From Pseudomonadota bacterium (GTDB taxonomy: Bacteria; Pseudomonadota; Alphaproteobacteria; Caulobacterales; Caulobacteraceae): 43,447 bases of DNA. The stretch covers positions 1 through 43,447 of the forward strand of contig JAKAZA010000015.1 in NCBI GenBank assembly GCA_021816155.1, read 5' to 3'. Positions 7,783 through 18,091 of the stretch are shown one piece after another (position 1 is the first letter of the stretch; each line of letters starts with the position of its first letter). The translations under genes and the position numbers were made by a program. The notes beneath the pieces were generated by a model. It had not been told where the DNA came from and made no database searches. It saw only the letters and a list, made by a program, of their open reading frames with translations.

Positions 7783-8250
7783 AAGTCACTCCATTCGGGC
7801 TGTTGCAGGCGTGGAGTCAAAACAGACTCGGCTTCTCCGCCCACGTGGGAAGCAAACGACCGCGGTGGCGGCGCCCCGCATATGACCATTCATCCTTGCT
7901 CTTGCTTTGCGAAAACGAAACTATCCGAGAATTGCAGTCACATTCGGTACGTGTGTGATCGTCAGGACACACACGATTTTAGCGGTCGGTTGACTGTTTG
8001 GGCATAATTGTGGCGACGAATGCCTTGACTGTGGCGCGGGGCGAATTCTGCACGGCCGGTTTCGGCTGGATAGCGATTCGGGTTCAGGCGTTGCCGGAGT
8101 CAGGTCGCGATATTGAGCCTCGCTGCTGAGATATACTCAAGCTGAGTGAGCGCTGGGCGCCGTTCATCCAGGGCGGCCACATCTCGCCGACGCAGGATCG
8201 CCGGATGGGGGCGGCCGGCGATGTCGGTGCGCGGTCGCCGCCGCGAAGCA
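7783..8250. other. Gene-free region upstream of the beta-barrel gene
   Basis: No convincing gene is seen in these 468 bp. It is less GC-rich than its flanks, especially 7890-8010. It contains an 8-bp inverted repeat (7950-7975) and several TTGAC-like elements near 7988 and 8022. ORFs called here run through tRNA-Cys or lack coding bias. Most likely it is a long promoter/operator region for the minus-strand beta-barrel gene. Confidence 0.5.
7950..7975. promoter_or_regulatory. Inverted repeat CGTGTGTG-N10-CACACACG
   Basis: Two 8-bp arms (7950-7957 and 7968-7975) are perfect complements separated by ATCGTCAGGA. It lies about 170 bp upstream of the beta-barrel start, in an AT-enriched stretch. 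The geometry suits a dimeric regulator; the factor is unknown. Confidence 0.4.
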
Positions 8251-8324
8251 TGGAGGCCTGGCCGAGAATCGAACTCGGGTGCACGGATTTGCAGTCCGCT
8301 GCGTCACCACTCCGCCACCAGGCC
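8251..8324 (-). tRNA. tRNA-Cys (GCA)
   Basis: The reverse complement is a 74-nt tRNA with an encoded CCA. The acceptor stem is GGCCTGG/CCAGGCC with discriminator T, the anticodon loop is CTGCAAA (anticodon GCA, complement of 8290-8292), and the T arm has GTTCGATTC. These features fit a bacterial tRNA-Cys. Confidence 0.96.
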
Positions 8325-8387
8325 GCCCGAGGCGCGGGCGTCTGGCTAGCAGACGCCTTGCGGTGCGGCAAGGAATAGGGCGGCGCA

Positions 8388-8417
8388 TTGCCTCGCCGCC
8401 AAGCAGCGCCCTATAAG
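8388..8417 (+). promoter_or_regulatory. Candidate sigma70 promoter of the PCMT-like gene
   Basis: TTGCCT (8388-8393), an 18-nt spacer and TATAAG (8412-8417) lie just upstream of the gene starting at 8446. A start near 8424 would leave a short leader that includes the GGGAAGGG ribosome site. Confidence 0.4.
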
Positions 8418-8445
8418 CCGCTCAACACGTGAGGGAAGGGCGAGC

Positions 8446-9018
8446 ATGAGCGCGGATTTCGCGGCCCAGCGCGCGGTCATGGTGGAGAGCCAGGTGCGCG
8501 TGGCCGACGTGACCGACTACGCGATACAGGATGCGATGCGGATCGCGCCTCGCGAGAGGTTGTTGCCGGCGGACAAGGCGTACCTCGCCTATGCGGACCT
8601 CGAGGTGGAGTATGCGCCCGGCCGCTGGCTGCTCAAGCCGCGAGACGTCGGCAAGCTGTTGCAGGCGCTGAAGCCGCGCGCCGGCGAGAAGGCGCTCGCG
8701 ATCGCGGCACCTTACGCCGCGGCGGTCATGGAGGCGATGGGCGTGACCGTGACGCGTCTCGATTCGCCGGAGCTGGCGTCGCCTGGCGGCCGCTACGACA
8801 TCGTCGTGTGCGAAGGCGCGGTCAGCGAGGTTCCCGCCGCCTGGTCGGCGGCGCTGAACGAGGATGGCGGGCGGATGGCCGTGGTCGAGCGCAAGGGACC
8901 GGTCGGCCGGGCCGAGCTCTGGCTGCGTACGCCGCACGGCGTGGGGCGGCGCGATCTTTTCGATTGCGCCGCGCCCGTCATGGCCGGCTTCGAGCCGAAG
9001 CCGACGTTTGTCTTCTAG
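8446..9018 (+). CDS. Protein-L-isoaspartate methyltransferase-like protein, degenerate SAM site
   Basis: The 190-residue protein resembles the PCMT family in its N-terminus (AAQRAVMVESQVR, then RERLLPADKAYLAYAD) and in its C-terminal FEPKPTFVF. Active PCMT enzymes repair isoaspartyl residues with SAM. Here the SAM-binding motif I, normally VLEIGTGSGYxAA, reads ALAIAAPYAAAV at 83-94 and has lost its glycines and acidic residue. The domain is also short. It may therefore not bind SAM in the usual way and may have a structural role. A good GGGAAGGG precedes ATG 8446. popZ follows after 116 bp. In Caulobacter relatives I recall a TolC-type gene between these two; none is present here. Confidence 0.78.
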   Translation: MSADFAAQRAVMVESQVRVADVTDYAIQDAMRIAPRERLLPADKAYLAYADLEVEYAPGRWLLKPRDVGKLLQALKPRAGEKALAIAAPYAAAVMEAMGVTVTRLDSPELASPGGRYDIVVCEGAVSEVPAAWSAALNEDGGRMAVVERKGPVGRAELWLRTPHGVGRRDLFDCAAPVMAGFEPKPTFVF

Positions 9019-9134
9019 CCGAAGACGGCGGACGGCCGCCCGCCTTGGAGTTGATGGAAGAACCGCGAAATTGCAGGTTAATGGCTTCGCGCGTAGCCTG
9101 ACCGCAAACAGATTCCCGATTGGGGCCTTGCAAG

Positions 9135-9671
9135 ATGACGGACCAGTCCGCTCCGGAACCAACCATGGAGGAGATTCTCGCCTCCATCCGTCGCATCATC
9201 TCCGAGGACGACGCGCCGGCGTCCGAGCCCGAGGCGGCGCCGGAACCTGAAGCGGCTTTCGAGGCCGAGCCAGAGCCCGAACCCGAACCGGCGCCGCTCG
9301 ACGACGTGCTCGAACTGACCGACAAGGTCGGGGAGCCGGCGGTCTCGGTGGGCGATCTCGACGTCTACGCGCGCCCTGAGTCCGCGCCGCCGCGCCCTGA
9401 GCCCGCGCCGCCGCGTCCCGAATCCATCGCCGTCGCGCCCGAGCCCGACGAAGGCCTGGTGAGCGCGCCCGCCGCCCTGCAAGCCGCCAGCGCCTTCGGC
9501 CACCTTTCAGCCGCGATCGCGTTGCCCCCCGCCGGCCGTACGCTCGAAGACCTCACCCGCGAGTTGCTGCGTCCGATGCTGAAGGCGTGGCTGGATGAGC
9601 ACCTGCCACGCATCGTCGAGGCCAAGGTCGCCGAGGAAGTCGAGCGCATCTCCCGCACCCGAGTACGCTAG
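9135..9671 (+). CDS. popZ: Polar organizing protein PopZ (DUF2497)
   Basis: The 178-residue protein has the three-part PopZ layout. The N-terminal partner-binding helix is EPTMEEILASIRRIISEDD (residues 8-26). An acidic, Pro/Glu-rich disordered linker follows with repeats such as PEPEPEP. The C-terminal oligomerisation helices contain GRTLEDLTRELLRPMLKAWL. PopZ forms the polar condensate that anchors ParB-parS and recruits cell-cycle kinases in Caulobacter. ATG 9135 gives the conserved start MTDQS; the longer frame at 9120 adds residues not expected for the family. valS lies downstream after a hairpin. Confidence 0.96.
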   Translation: MTDQSAPEPTMEEILASIRRIISEDDAPASEPEAAPEPEAAFEAEPEPEPEPAPLDDVLELTDKVGEPAVSVGDLDVYARPESAPPRPEPAPPRPESIAVAPEPDEGLVSAPAALQAASAFGHLSAAIALPPAGRTLEDLTRELLRPMLKAWLDEHLPRIVEAKVAEEVERISRTRVR

Positions 9672-9673
9672 TC

Positions 9674-9697
9674 GTCCGTCCCCTCCGAGGGACGGAC
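9674..9697 (+). terminator. Hairpin after popZ
   Basis: GTCCGTCCC (9674-9682) and GGGACGGAC (9689-9697) form a perfect 9-bp stem with a CTCCGA loop 3 nt past the popZ stop. There is no T-run, so this is a weak or Rho-assisted terminator or an RNA-stabilising hairpin. Confidence 0.5.
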
Positions 9698-9781
9698 AGC
9701 CGATATGAAGCCTCGAGCGGGCCGGAACGCTTGGCCGTCGCGCTTTCGCGGCTGACAGCCCGGCCGCCGTTTCACGATCTT

Positions 9782-9803
9782 TCCCTCCCCAAGCGGGGAG
9801 GGA
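9782..9803 (+). promoter_or_regulatory. Hairpin in the valS leader
   Basis: TCCCTCCCC (9782-9790) and GGGGAGGGA (9795-9803) form a perfect 9-bp stem with an AAGC loop, ending 20 nt before the valS ATG. A GGGAG in its 3' arm could alternatively pair with CTCCC at 9816-9820, next to the start codon. It may modulate valS translation, or it may be one of the palindromic intergenic repeats common in these genomes. Confidence 0.35.
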
Positions 9804-9823
9804 GGCATTAGCTAGCTCCCGCC

Positions 9824-12490
<2,667 letters not shown>

Positions 12491-12502
12491 CCCGCTCCCC
12501 GG

Positions 12503-12525
12503 CCGGCGCTACTCGGGAGCGCCGG
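12503..12525. terminator. Hairpin between convergent valS and pal-like gene
   Basis: CCGGCGCT (12503-12510) and AGCGCCGG (12518-12525) form a perfect 8-bp stem around the stop codon (12509-12511) of the minus-strand lipoprotein gene. It lies 13 nt past the valS stop and probably serves both transcripts. There is no U-run. Confidence 0.4.
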
Positions 12526-13075
12526 AAACGATGGCGGTGTGGGCGTTGCGGTCCTTGGCCCACGCGGCTTCGTCGTGTCCCGGGTCTATGGGGCGTTCCT
12601 TCCCGAAGGAGATGGTCGAGATCCTGGCGCCGTTGACCCCGTGCTCGATCAGGAACTGGCGCACGGCGTCGGCGCGGCGCGCGCCCAGCGCGAAGTTGTA
12701 CTCGCGCGTTCCACGCTCGTCACAGTTGCCCTCGATGCGCACCATGACGGCGGGATAGCGCTCGAGCCATTGCGCTTGGTTCGCCAGCACGGGCATCGCG
12801 TCCTGCCGGATCGAGGCCTGGTTGAGGTCGAAATAGACCCTGTCGCCGATGTTGATCACGAAATCTTGTACTGTGCCCGGCAGCGGCTGGCTGGAGACGG
12901 GGCTTTGCGGCGCGGCCGTGCTGGCTTGTGGGCCCGGCGCCGCCGGAGGCGGCGGAGGCGGCGGGGGCTTTGGCGCGGCGTGCGGGTGCGACGCGCAAGC
13001 GCCTGTCGCGAGCAGCATCAATCCAGCGGCGATCCCGAGTGGCGTGCGTCCGGCGAGGCGAGGGCGGTGGTGCAT
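12509..13075 (-). CDS. pal: Peptidoglycan-associated lipoprotein (Pal/OmpA-C family)
   Basis: The 188-residue protein has a lipoprotein signal with a lipobox at LATGAC (Cys27). A Pro-rich linker follows, and then an OmpA C-terminal peptidoglycan-binding domain. The Pal hallmark EGNCDERGTREYNFALGARRA is complete, as are VYFDLNQASI and the ending KERPIDPGHDEAAWAKDRNAH. Pal tethers the outer membrane to peptidoglycan and works with TolB. Here it stands alone, with no tolQRAB beside it, so it may be a detached pal or a second copy. A long upstream region (13076-13297, shared with petA) holds its promoter. Confidence 0.9.
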   Translation of the reverse strand: MHHRPRLAGRTPLGIAAGLMLLATGACASHPHAAPKPPPPPPPPAAPGPQASTAAPQSPVSSQPLPGTVQDFVINIGDRVYFDLNQASIRQDAMPVLANQAQWLERYPAVMVRIEGNCDERGTREYNFALGARRADAVRQFLIEHGVNGARISTISFGKERPIDPGHDEAAWAKDRNAHTAIVSGAPE

Positions 13076-13297
13076 CCGTTGTTCCGTGGCTTGAGAGTGG
13101 GAGCGATAGCTGCAATTACATCACGTCGTGACGTAAAATGTGACGCGAATTGTGGCGCTTGTAACGACGGCGTCATAAGGGCCTGGCCGGCTTCGCCCCC
13201 CTAGCGCTCGGCGGCGCGGGCGTTCAGGATAGGGCGATATCGTCGTTTGGTCAGGGCGCGCCCCTTGGGGCCGCCTTCTCGTTATGGGAGTCATGCC

Positions 13298-13948
13298 GTG
13301 GCATCCGAGGCCGCCCCGCTCGAACCACAGACCACCGAAGCCGAAGCGGACCGCCGCGATTTCATCCTCATTCTCACCGGGGCGATGGCGGCCGGCGGCG
13401 CCGCCGCGGTCGCCTGGCCGCTGATCGACCAGATGGAGCCCGCCTCCGACGTGCTTGCGGCCGGTTCGCCGGTCACGGTCGACATCTCCAAGCTCTCCGC
13501 CGGGCAGCAGATCGTGGTGCTCTGGCGCTCCAACCCAATATTCGTCGTCCGCCGGACGCCGCAGATGCTGGCCGAGTTGACCAAGCCGAGCCTGCTGAAT
13601 CGCCTGCGGGATCCCGACTCGAAGGTGAAGCAGCAGCCCTCGTACGCGCAGAACTGGTCGCGTGCGCTCAAGCCGGAATACCTGGTCCTTGTAGGCGTGT
13701 GCACGCACCTGGGTTGCGTTCCTGGCTTCCAGCCGGCGCCGGGGTCGGTGAGTCCGGATTGGCCGGGCGGTTGGCTGTGCCCGTGTCACGGGTCCAAGTA
13801 CGACCTGGCGGGGCGCGTGTTCCAGTCGGTGCCTGCGCCGTACAACCTGCCGGTGCCTCCTTACGACTACGAGAGCGACACCCAGCTGGTCGTAGGGCGC
13901 AATCCGCCGAACGAGACGTTCGCGATCTCCGACGTCGTGACGATCTGA
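13298..13948 (+). CDS. petA: Ubiquinol-cytochrome c reductase Rieske iron-sulfur subunit
   Basis: The 216-residue protein is the [2Fe-2S] subunit of the bc1 complex. It has a twin-arginine-type N-terminus (ADRRDFILILTGAMAAGG) that also forms the membrane anchor. The cluster boxes are CTHLGC (135-140) and CPCHGS (161-166), and the alphaproteobacterial insert between residues 88 and 125 is present. GTG 13298 has GGGAG 7 nt upstream; the longer frame from 13247 has no such site. The genes for cytochrome b and c1, which normally follow in fbcFBC order, are absent: the next gene is a P450. It is either an extra copy or a split operon. Confidence 0.93.
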   Translation: MASEAAPLEPQTTEAEADRRDFILILTGAMAAGGAAAVAWPLIDQMEPASDVLAAGSPVTVDISKLSAGQQIVVLWRSNPIFVVRRTPQMLAELTKPSLLNRLRDPDSKVKQQPSYAQNWSRALKPEYLVLVGVCTHLGCVPGFQPAPGSVSPDWPGGWLCPCHGSKYDLAGRVFQSVPAPYNLPVPPYDYESDTQLVVGRNPPNETFAISDVVTI

Positions 13949-14060
13949 GCGCGAGTCGTCCGCGCGGCGCGCGTTCGCCTCGCCGTTCCGAGACTTGATC
14001 TGGCGCCGGCCGGCGTCGAAGATCGGGGTAAATTCACGAACGAACGCGGGGAGAAGCGCG

Positions 14061-15371
14061 ATGGCGGACGGCATGGCCGACATCCTGGCTGAGAAGAAGG
14101 CGCTCGCTAGGCGCCGAGCGTACGAAACGCCGCTCGAGACCCTTAACCCGGCCTGGGCATCGGCGTTCCGCGACGATGCGCATTGGCCGTACTTCGAGCG
14201 GCTCCGCGCCGAGGACCCGGTCCACTGGACGCCCGACAGCAATTACGGGGCGTTCTGGTCGATCACGAAGTACAAGGACATCATGGCCGTCGACACCAAC
14301 CATCAGGTGTTCTCGTCGGCCAGGGGCATCGGACTGTCGCCGAAGCGGAGCGTGCTGCCGGCCGACGCCTTCATCGACGAGCTCGATCGCGACACGAGCG
14401 AGGACGCGAACAGCTTCATCAACATGGACCCGCCGGGTCACGACATCCAGCGCAAGACCGTGAGCCCGGTCGTAGCGCCGGCGAATCTGGCGAACATGGC
14501 GCCGCAGATCCGCGAGCGGGCAGGGCTGATCCTCGACAGCCTGCCGATCGGCGAGCCGTTCGACTGGGTCGATCGGGTGTCGAAAGAGCTGACGACCATG
14601 ACGCTCGCCACGCTCTTCGACTTCCCGTTCGAGGAGCGGCGCAAGCTGACGATGTGGTCGGACACCATGACCACGGCGCCCGGCCATGGTCCGTGGAACA
14701 CCTATGACGAGCGGCGCAAGCTGATGGCTGACTGCCGCGCCTACTTCATCCGGCTCTGGAACGAGCGGTTCGACGCGCCACCGGCCGGCGACCTGATCTC
14801 GATGTTGGCGCACGGCCCGCAAACGCGCCATTCGTCGATGGAGCAGTACTTCTCGAACGTCACCCTGCTGATCATTGGCGGCAATGACACCACGCGGAAT
14901 ACGATTTCAGGCTCCGTGTACGCCTTGAACCGTTTTCCCGAGCAATACGACAAGCTTCGCGCCAATCCCTCGCTGATTCCCTCGATGGTCTCCGAGACGA
15001 TTCGCTGGCAGACCCCGCTGGCCCACATGGCCCGCGTCGCCGCGCAGGATTTCGAGTTCCAGGGCAAGACGATCCGCGCCGGCGACCGTGTCGTGATGTG
15101 GTACATTTCGGGCAACCGCGATGACGAGGCGATCGATGACCCGTACGCCTACATCATCGATCGCCCGCACCCGCGACAGCATCTAAGCTTCGGGTTCGGC
15201 ATCCACCGTTGCGTCGGCAACCGCCTGGCCGAGCTGCAGCTGACGATCATCTGGGAAGAAATCATGAAGCGCTTCCCGGAGATTCGCCTGCTGGAGGAAC
15301 CGACGCGCAGCTATTCGATCTTCATCAAGGGGTACGAGGAGATGAAGGTCGTGATCCCGCGGCGCAACTGA
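14061..15371 (+). CDS. Cytochrome P450, CYP153-like
   Basis: The 436-residue soluble bacterial P450 has the I-helix GGNDTT (273-278), the K-helix ETIRW (Glu312, Arg315) and the heme loop FGFGIHRCVG with axial Cys384. Segments such as MDPPGHDIQRKTVSPV, LFDFPFEERRKLTMWSD and WQTPLAHMARVA resemble my recollection of CYP153 alkane/fatty-acid terminal hydroxylases. The assignment to that family is by eye. ATG 14061 follows GGGAGAAG. CYP153 enzymes need a ferredoxin and ferredoxin reductase; neither is nearby. The acyl-CoA synthetase 99 bp downstream suggests that the oxidised chain is activated to a CoA thioester. Confidence 0.9.
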   Translation: MADGMADILAEKKALARRRAYETPLETLNPAWASAFRDDAHWPYFERLRAEDPVHWTPDSNYGAFWSITKYKDIMAVDTNHQVFSSARGIGLSPKRSVLPADAFIDELDRDTSEDANSFINMDPPGHDIQRKTVSPVVAPANLANMAPQIRERAGLILDSLPIGEPFDWVDRVSKELTTMTLATLFDFPFEERRKLTMWSDTMTTAPGHGPWNTYDERRKLMADCRAYFIRLWNERFDAPPAGDLISMLAHGPQTRHSSMEQYFSNVTLLIIGGNDTTRNTISGSVYALNRFPEQYDKLRANPSLIPSMVSETIRWQTPLAHMARVAAQDFEFQGKTIRAGDRVVMWYISGNRDDEAIDDPYAYIIDRPHPRQHLSFGFGIHRCVGNRLAELQLTIIWEEIMKRFPEIRLLEEPTRSYSIFIKGYEEMKVVIPRRN

Positions 15372-15470
15372 CAGCTGACGCGCTCTCGCCGAACGTTTGC
15401 ATCCCCGCGTTCGTTATGCTTGTTCGCGCGCCGAACGCGGGGCGAAAACCGCGCCCCCGAGGAGCGTCCG

Positions 15471-17228
15471 ATGAGTGAAAGCCAAGCCGCCGCGAAGCCG
15501 TGGCCGGCCATGTCCGTCGCCGAGGCCTACAGGATCATCACCGCGCCCGGCATGCCGTGCGAGATGGAGGAACTCGTGATTCGGGGCGTCCCGACCCGGG
15601 TCTGGAAGAACGCGCCTCCCAGCCTGCGCGCGGTCGCCGAAGCATCGCGCGCCAACGGGGAGAAGATCTTCCTGGTCCACGAGGACGAGCGCGTTAGCTA
15701 CGAGGCCTTTTTCCGAGCCGTGTCCGCCCTGGCGCATGAGCTCGCGGCGCAAGGCGTCGAGAAGGGCGACCGCGTCGCCATCATCATGCGCAACCTGCCC
15801 GAGTGGCCGGTCGCGTTCTATGCGGCCGCCTCGCTCGGCGCGATCGTGACGCCGCTCAACGCCTGGTGGACGGGACCCGAGCTGGAGTACGGCTTGGTCG
15901 ATTCCGGGACCAAGGTGGCCATCGTTGACGCCGAGCGGCTGGCGCGGATCAATGAGCATCTGGCGAACTGCCCGGACCTCAAGCGGATCTACGTCAGCCG
16001 CGAAGAGGAGGAGATCGCCAATCCGCTGATCACGAAGCTCGAGGACGTGCTCGGCGGACCGAACACCTGGGACGGCCTGCCGGACCGGCCTCCGCCGCCC
16101 GTGGACATCCAGCCGGACGACGACGCGACGATCTTTTACACGTCCGGCACCACCGGCAGACCCAAGGGCGCGCTCGCCACCCAGCGCAACATCAATTCCA
16201 ACATCATGGCGGCCGCGGCCTCGGGCCAGCGCGCCTTCCTGCGCCGTGGCGAGACGCCGCCCGCGCCCGACCCGAATGCGCCGCAGCGCTCGATGCTGCT
16301 TTCGGTGCCGTTCTTCCACGCCACCGGATGTTTCGCCGTGCTGAACCCGATCTGCTTCGGGGGCGGCAAACTGGTGATGATGCGCCGCTGGGACCCCGTG
16401 CGGGCGTTCGAGCTGATCGAGCGCGAAAAGATCCAGGCCGCCGGCGGCGTGCCGACCATCGCCTGGCAGCTGATCGAGCACCCTCTGCGCGGCAATTACG
16501 ACCTCTCCAGCCTCGAGAGCGTCTCCTACGGCGGCGCCCCCTCGGCGCCCGAACTGGTGCGCAAGATCAAGGAGACGTTCCCGAAGAGCCAGCCGGGAAA
16601 CGGCTGGGGCATGACCGAGACATCGGCCACCGCCACCAGCAACAGCGCCGAGGACTATGAGCATCGGCCCGAGAGCTGCGGCCCGGCGGTGCCGGTGACC
16701 GACCTGAAGATCATGAGCGTCGAGGGCGACCGCGAGCTGCCGGTCGGGGAGGTGGGCGAACTCTGGTGCAAGGGACCCCAGGTCGTGAAGGGCTACTGGA
16801 ACAAGCCCGAAGCCACGGCGCAGACATTCCACGAGGGCTGGGTGAAGACCGGCGATCTCGCCCGGCTCGATGAAGAAGGCTTCTGCTTCATCATCGACCG
16901 CGCCAAGGACATGCTGATCCGTGGTGGCGAGAATATCTACTGCATTGAGGTCGAGAACGTCCTGTACGACCATCCGGCGGTGATGGACGCCGCGCTGGTG
17001 GGCATTCCGCACAAGACGCTGGGCGAGGAGCCGGCGGCGGTGGTGACCCTGAAGCCGGGCGCCGAGGCCAGCGAACGCGATCTTCGCGCGTTCGTCGCCG
17101 AGCGGCTCGCGGCGTTCAAGGTCCCGGTCAAGATACTCTTCCAGCGGGAAGTCCTGCCGCGCAACGCGAACGGGAAGATCATGAAGAACGAGTTGAAGAA
17201 GCTGTTCGCCACCGAAGACGCGGCATAG
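15471..17228 (+). CDS. Acyl-CoA synthetase (class I adenylate-forming)
   Basis: The 585-residue enzyme activates a carboxylic acid with ATP and CoA. Motifs are the P-loop YTSGTTGRPKGA (from Tyr223), YGGAPSAPELV, GWGMTETSA, TGDLARLDEEGFCFIIDR and the catalytic C-terminal Lys569 in NANGKIMKNE. It looks like a medium/long-chain or sterol-side-chain FadD-type ligase; the substrate is not decidable. ATG 15471 has GGAG 6-7 nt upstream. It lies between a CYP153-like P450 and an alpha/beta hydrolase on the same strand, which suggests a lipid or hydrocarbon oxidation unit. Confidence 0.93.
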   Translation: MSESQAAAKPWPAMSVAEAYRIITAPGMPCEMEELVIRGVPTRVWKNAPPSLRAVAEASRANGEKIFLVHEDERVSYEAFFRAVSALAHELAAQGVEKGDRVAIIMRNLPEWPVAFYAAASLGAIVTPLNAWWTGPELEYGLVDSGTKVAIVDAERLARINEHLANCPDLKRIYVSREEEEIANPLITKLEDVLGGPNTWDGLPDRPPPPVDIQPDDDATIFYTSGTTGRPKGALATQRNINSNIMAAAASGQRAFLRRGETPPAPDPNAPQRSMLLSVPFFHATGCFAVLNPICFGGGKLVMMRRWDPVRAFELIEREKIQAAGGVPTIAWQLIEHPLRGNYDLSSLESVSYGGAPSAPELVRKIKETFPKSQPGNGWGMTETSATATSNSAEDYEHRPESCGPAVPVTDLKIMSVEGDRELPVGEVGELWCKGPQVVKGYWNKPEATAQTFHEGWVKTGDLARLDEEGFCFIIDRAKDMLIRGGENIYCIEVENVLYDHPAVMDAALVGIPHKTLGEEPAAVVTLKPGAEASERDLRAFVAERLAAFKVPVKILFQREVLPRNANGKIMKNELKKLFATEDAA

Positions 17229-17272
17229 TCTCTCGCCAGCTTTCGCGTCCAAGCCTAGCGCCCGCCCAGACG

Positions 17273-18091
17273 ATGAGATCGAGCGAGATCAGGACGCCGG
17301 CGGGGCGGATTGCGGTGTGGGACACCCAGGGCGACGGACCGCCGGTCCTGCTCGTCCACGGCAACTCCGCCTGCAAGGAGATGTTCCGCGGGCAATTCGA
17401 CGGAGAGCTGGCCGACCGCTTCAGGCTGATCGCGTTCGACCTGCCCGGCCACGGCGGATCCGACGATGCGGCCAGTCCCGCGGACGCCTACACCATCGGG
17501 GGCTTCGCTGAGACCGCCGGCGGCCTGCTGACCGCGCTCGGCGTGCGCCGGGCCGTCGTATTCGGGTGGTCGCTCGGCGGCCATGTCGCGCTCGAAATGG
17601 TCGCTCGCAACAGCCAGGCGGTGGCGGGCGTGATGATCTGTGGGACGCCTCCCGTCCCGTCGGGCCCGGAAGGACTTGCGTTCGGCTTCGCGCCCAGTCC
17701 GCTGATGGCGCTGACCGGAGCGGCCGTGTGGTCCGACGCCGATGCGGAGCGGTTCGCCCGCGTCGCGTGCGGCGCGCGGTTCGAGCCGTTCATGCTGGAA
17801 GCCGCGAGGCGCGCCGCCGGACGCGCGCGGGCGGCCTTCTTCGCGGACGCCCTGGCCGGCAACCCGGCCGACGAACGCTGGATCGTCGAGACGTCGCCCA
17901 CGCCGCTCGCGATCGTCAACGGCGCCGAGGACCCGTTCCTCAATCACGCCTATTTCGACCAGTTGCGCTACGCGAACCTTTGGCGGGGGACGGCGCACCG
18001 GCTGGAGGGGCTCGGTCACGCGCCGTTCTGGGACGATCCGCCCCGCTTCAACGCGCTCCTCGCGCGCTTCGCGGGCGACGCGACGCAATGA
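17273..18091 (+). CDS. Alpha/beta hydrolase
   Basis: The 272-residue protein has the alpha/beta-hydrolase fold. The oxyanion-hole segment is HGNSACKEMF, the nucleophile elbow is GWSLGG (Ser100), the acid is in NGAEDPF and the His is in GLGHAPFW near 249. The lid lies around 135-200. It lies 44 bp after the acyl-CoA synthetase and overlaps the next gene by ATGA, so it is part of the same transcription unit. Esterase, lactonase or thioesterase activity are all possible. Confidence 0.9.
   Translation: MRSSEIRTPAGRIAVWDTQGDGPPVLLVHGNSACKEMFRGQFDGELADRFRLIAFDLPGHGGSDDAASPADAYTIGGFAETAGGLLTALGVRRAVVFGWSLGGHVALEMVARNSQAVAGVMICGTPPVPSGPEGLAFGFAPSPLMALTGAAVWSDADAERFARVACGARFEPFMLEAARRAAGRARAAFFADALAGNPADERWIVETSPTPLAIVNGAEDPFLNHAYFDQLRYANLWRGTAHRLEGLGHAPFWDDPPRFNALLARFAGDATQ

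Noticed and set aside
8084-8388. ORFs across tRNA-Cys
   Set aside because: They overlap an unambiguous tRNA gene.
15414-17252. 612-residue minus-strand ORF over the acyl-CoA synthetase
   Set aside because: Antisense of a clear adenylating enzyme; no domain of its own.
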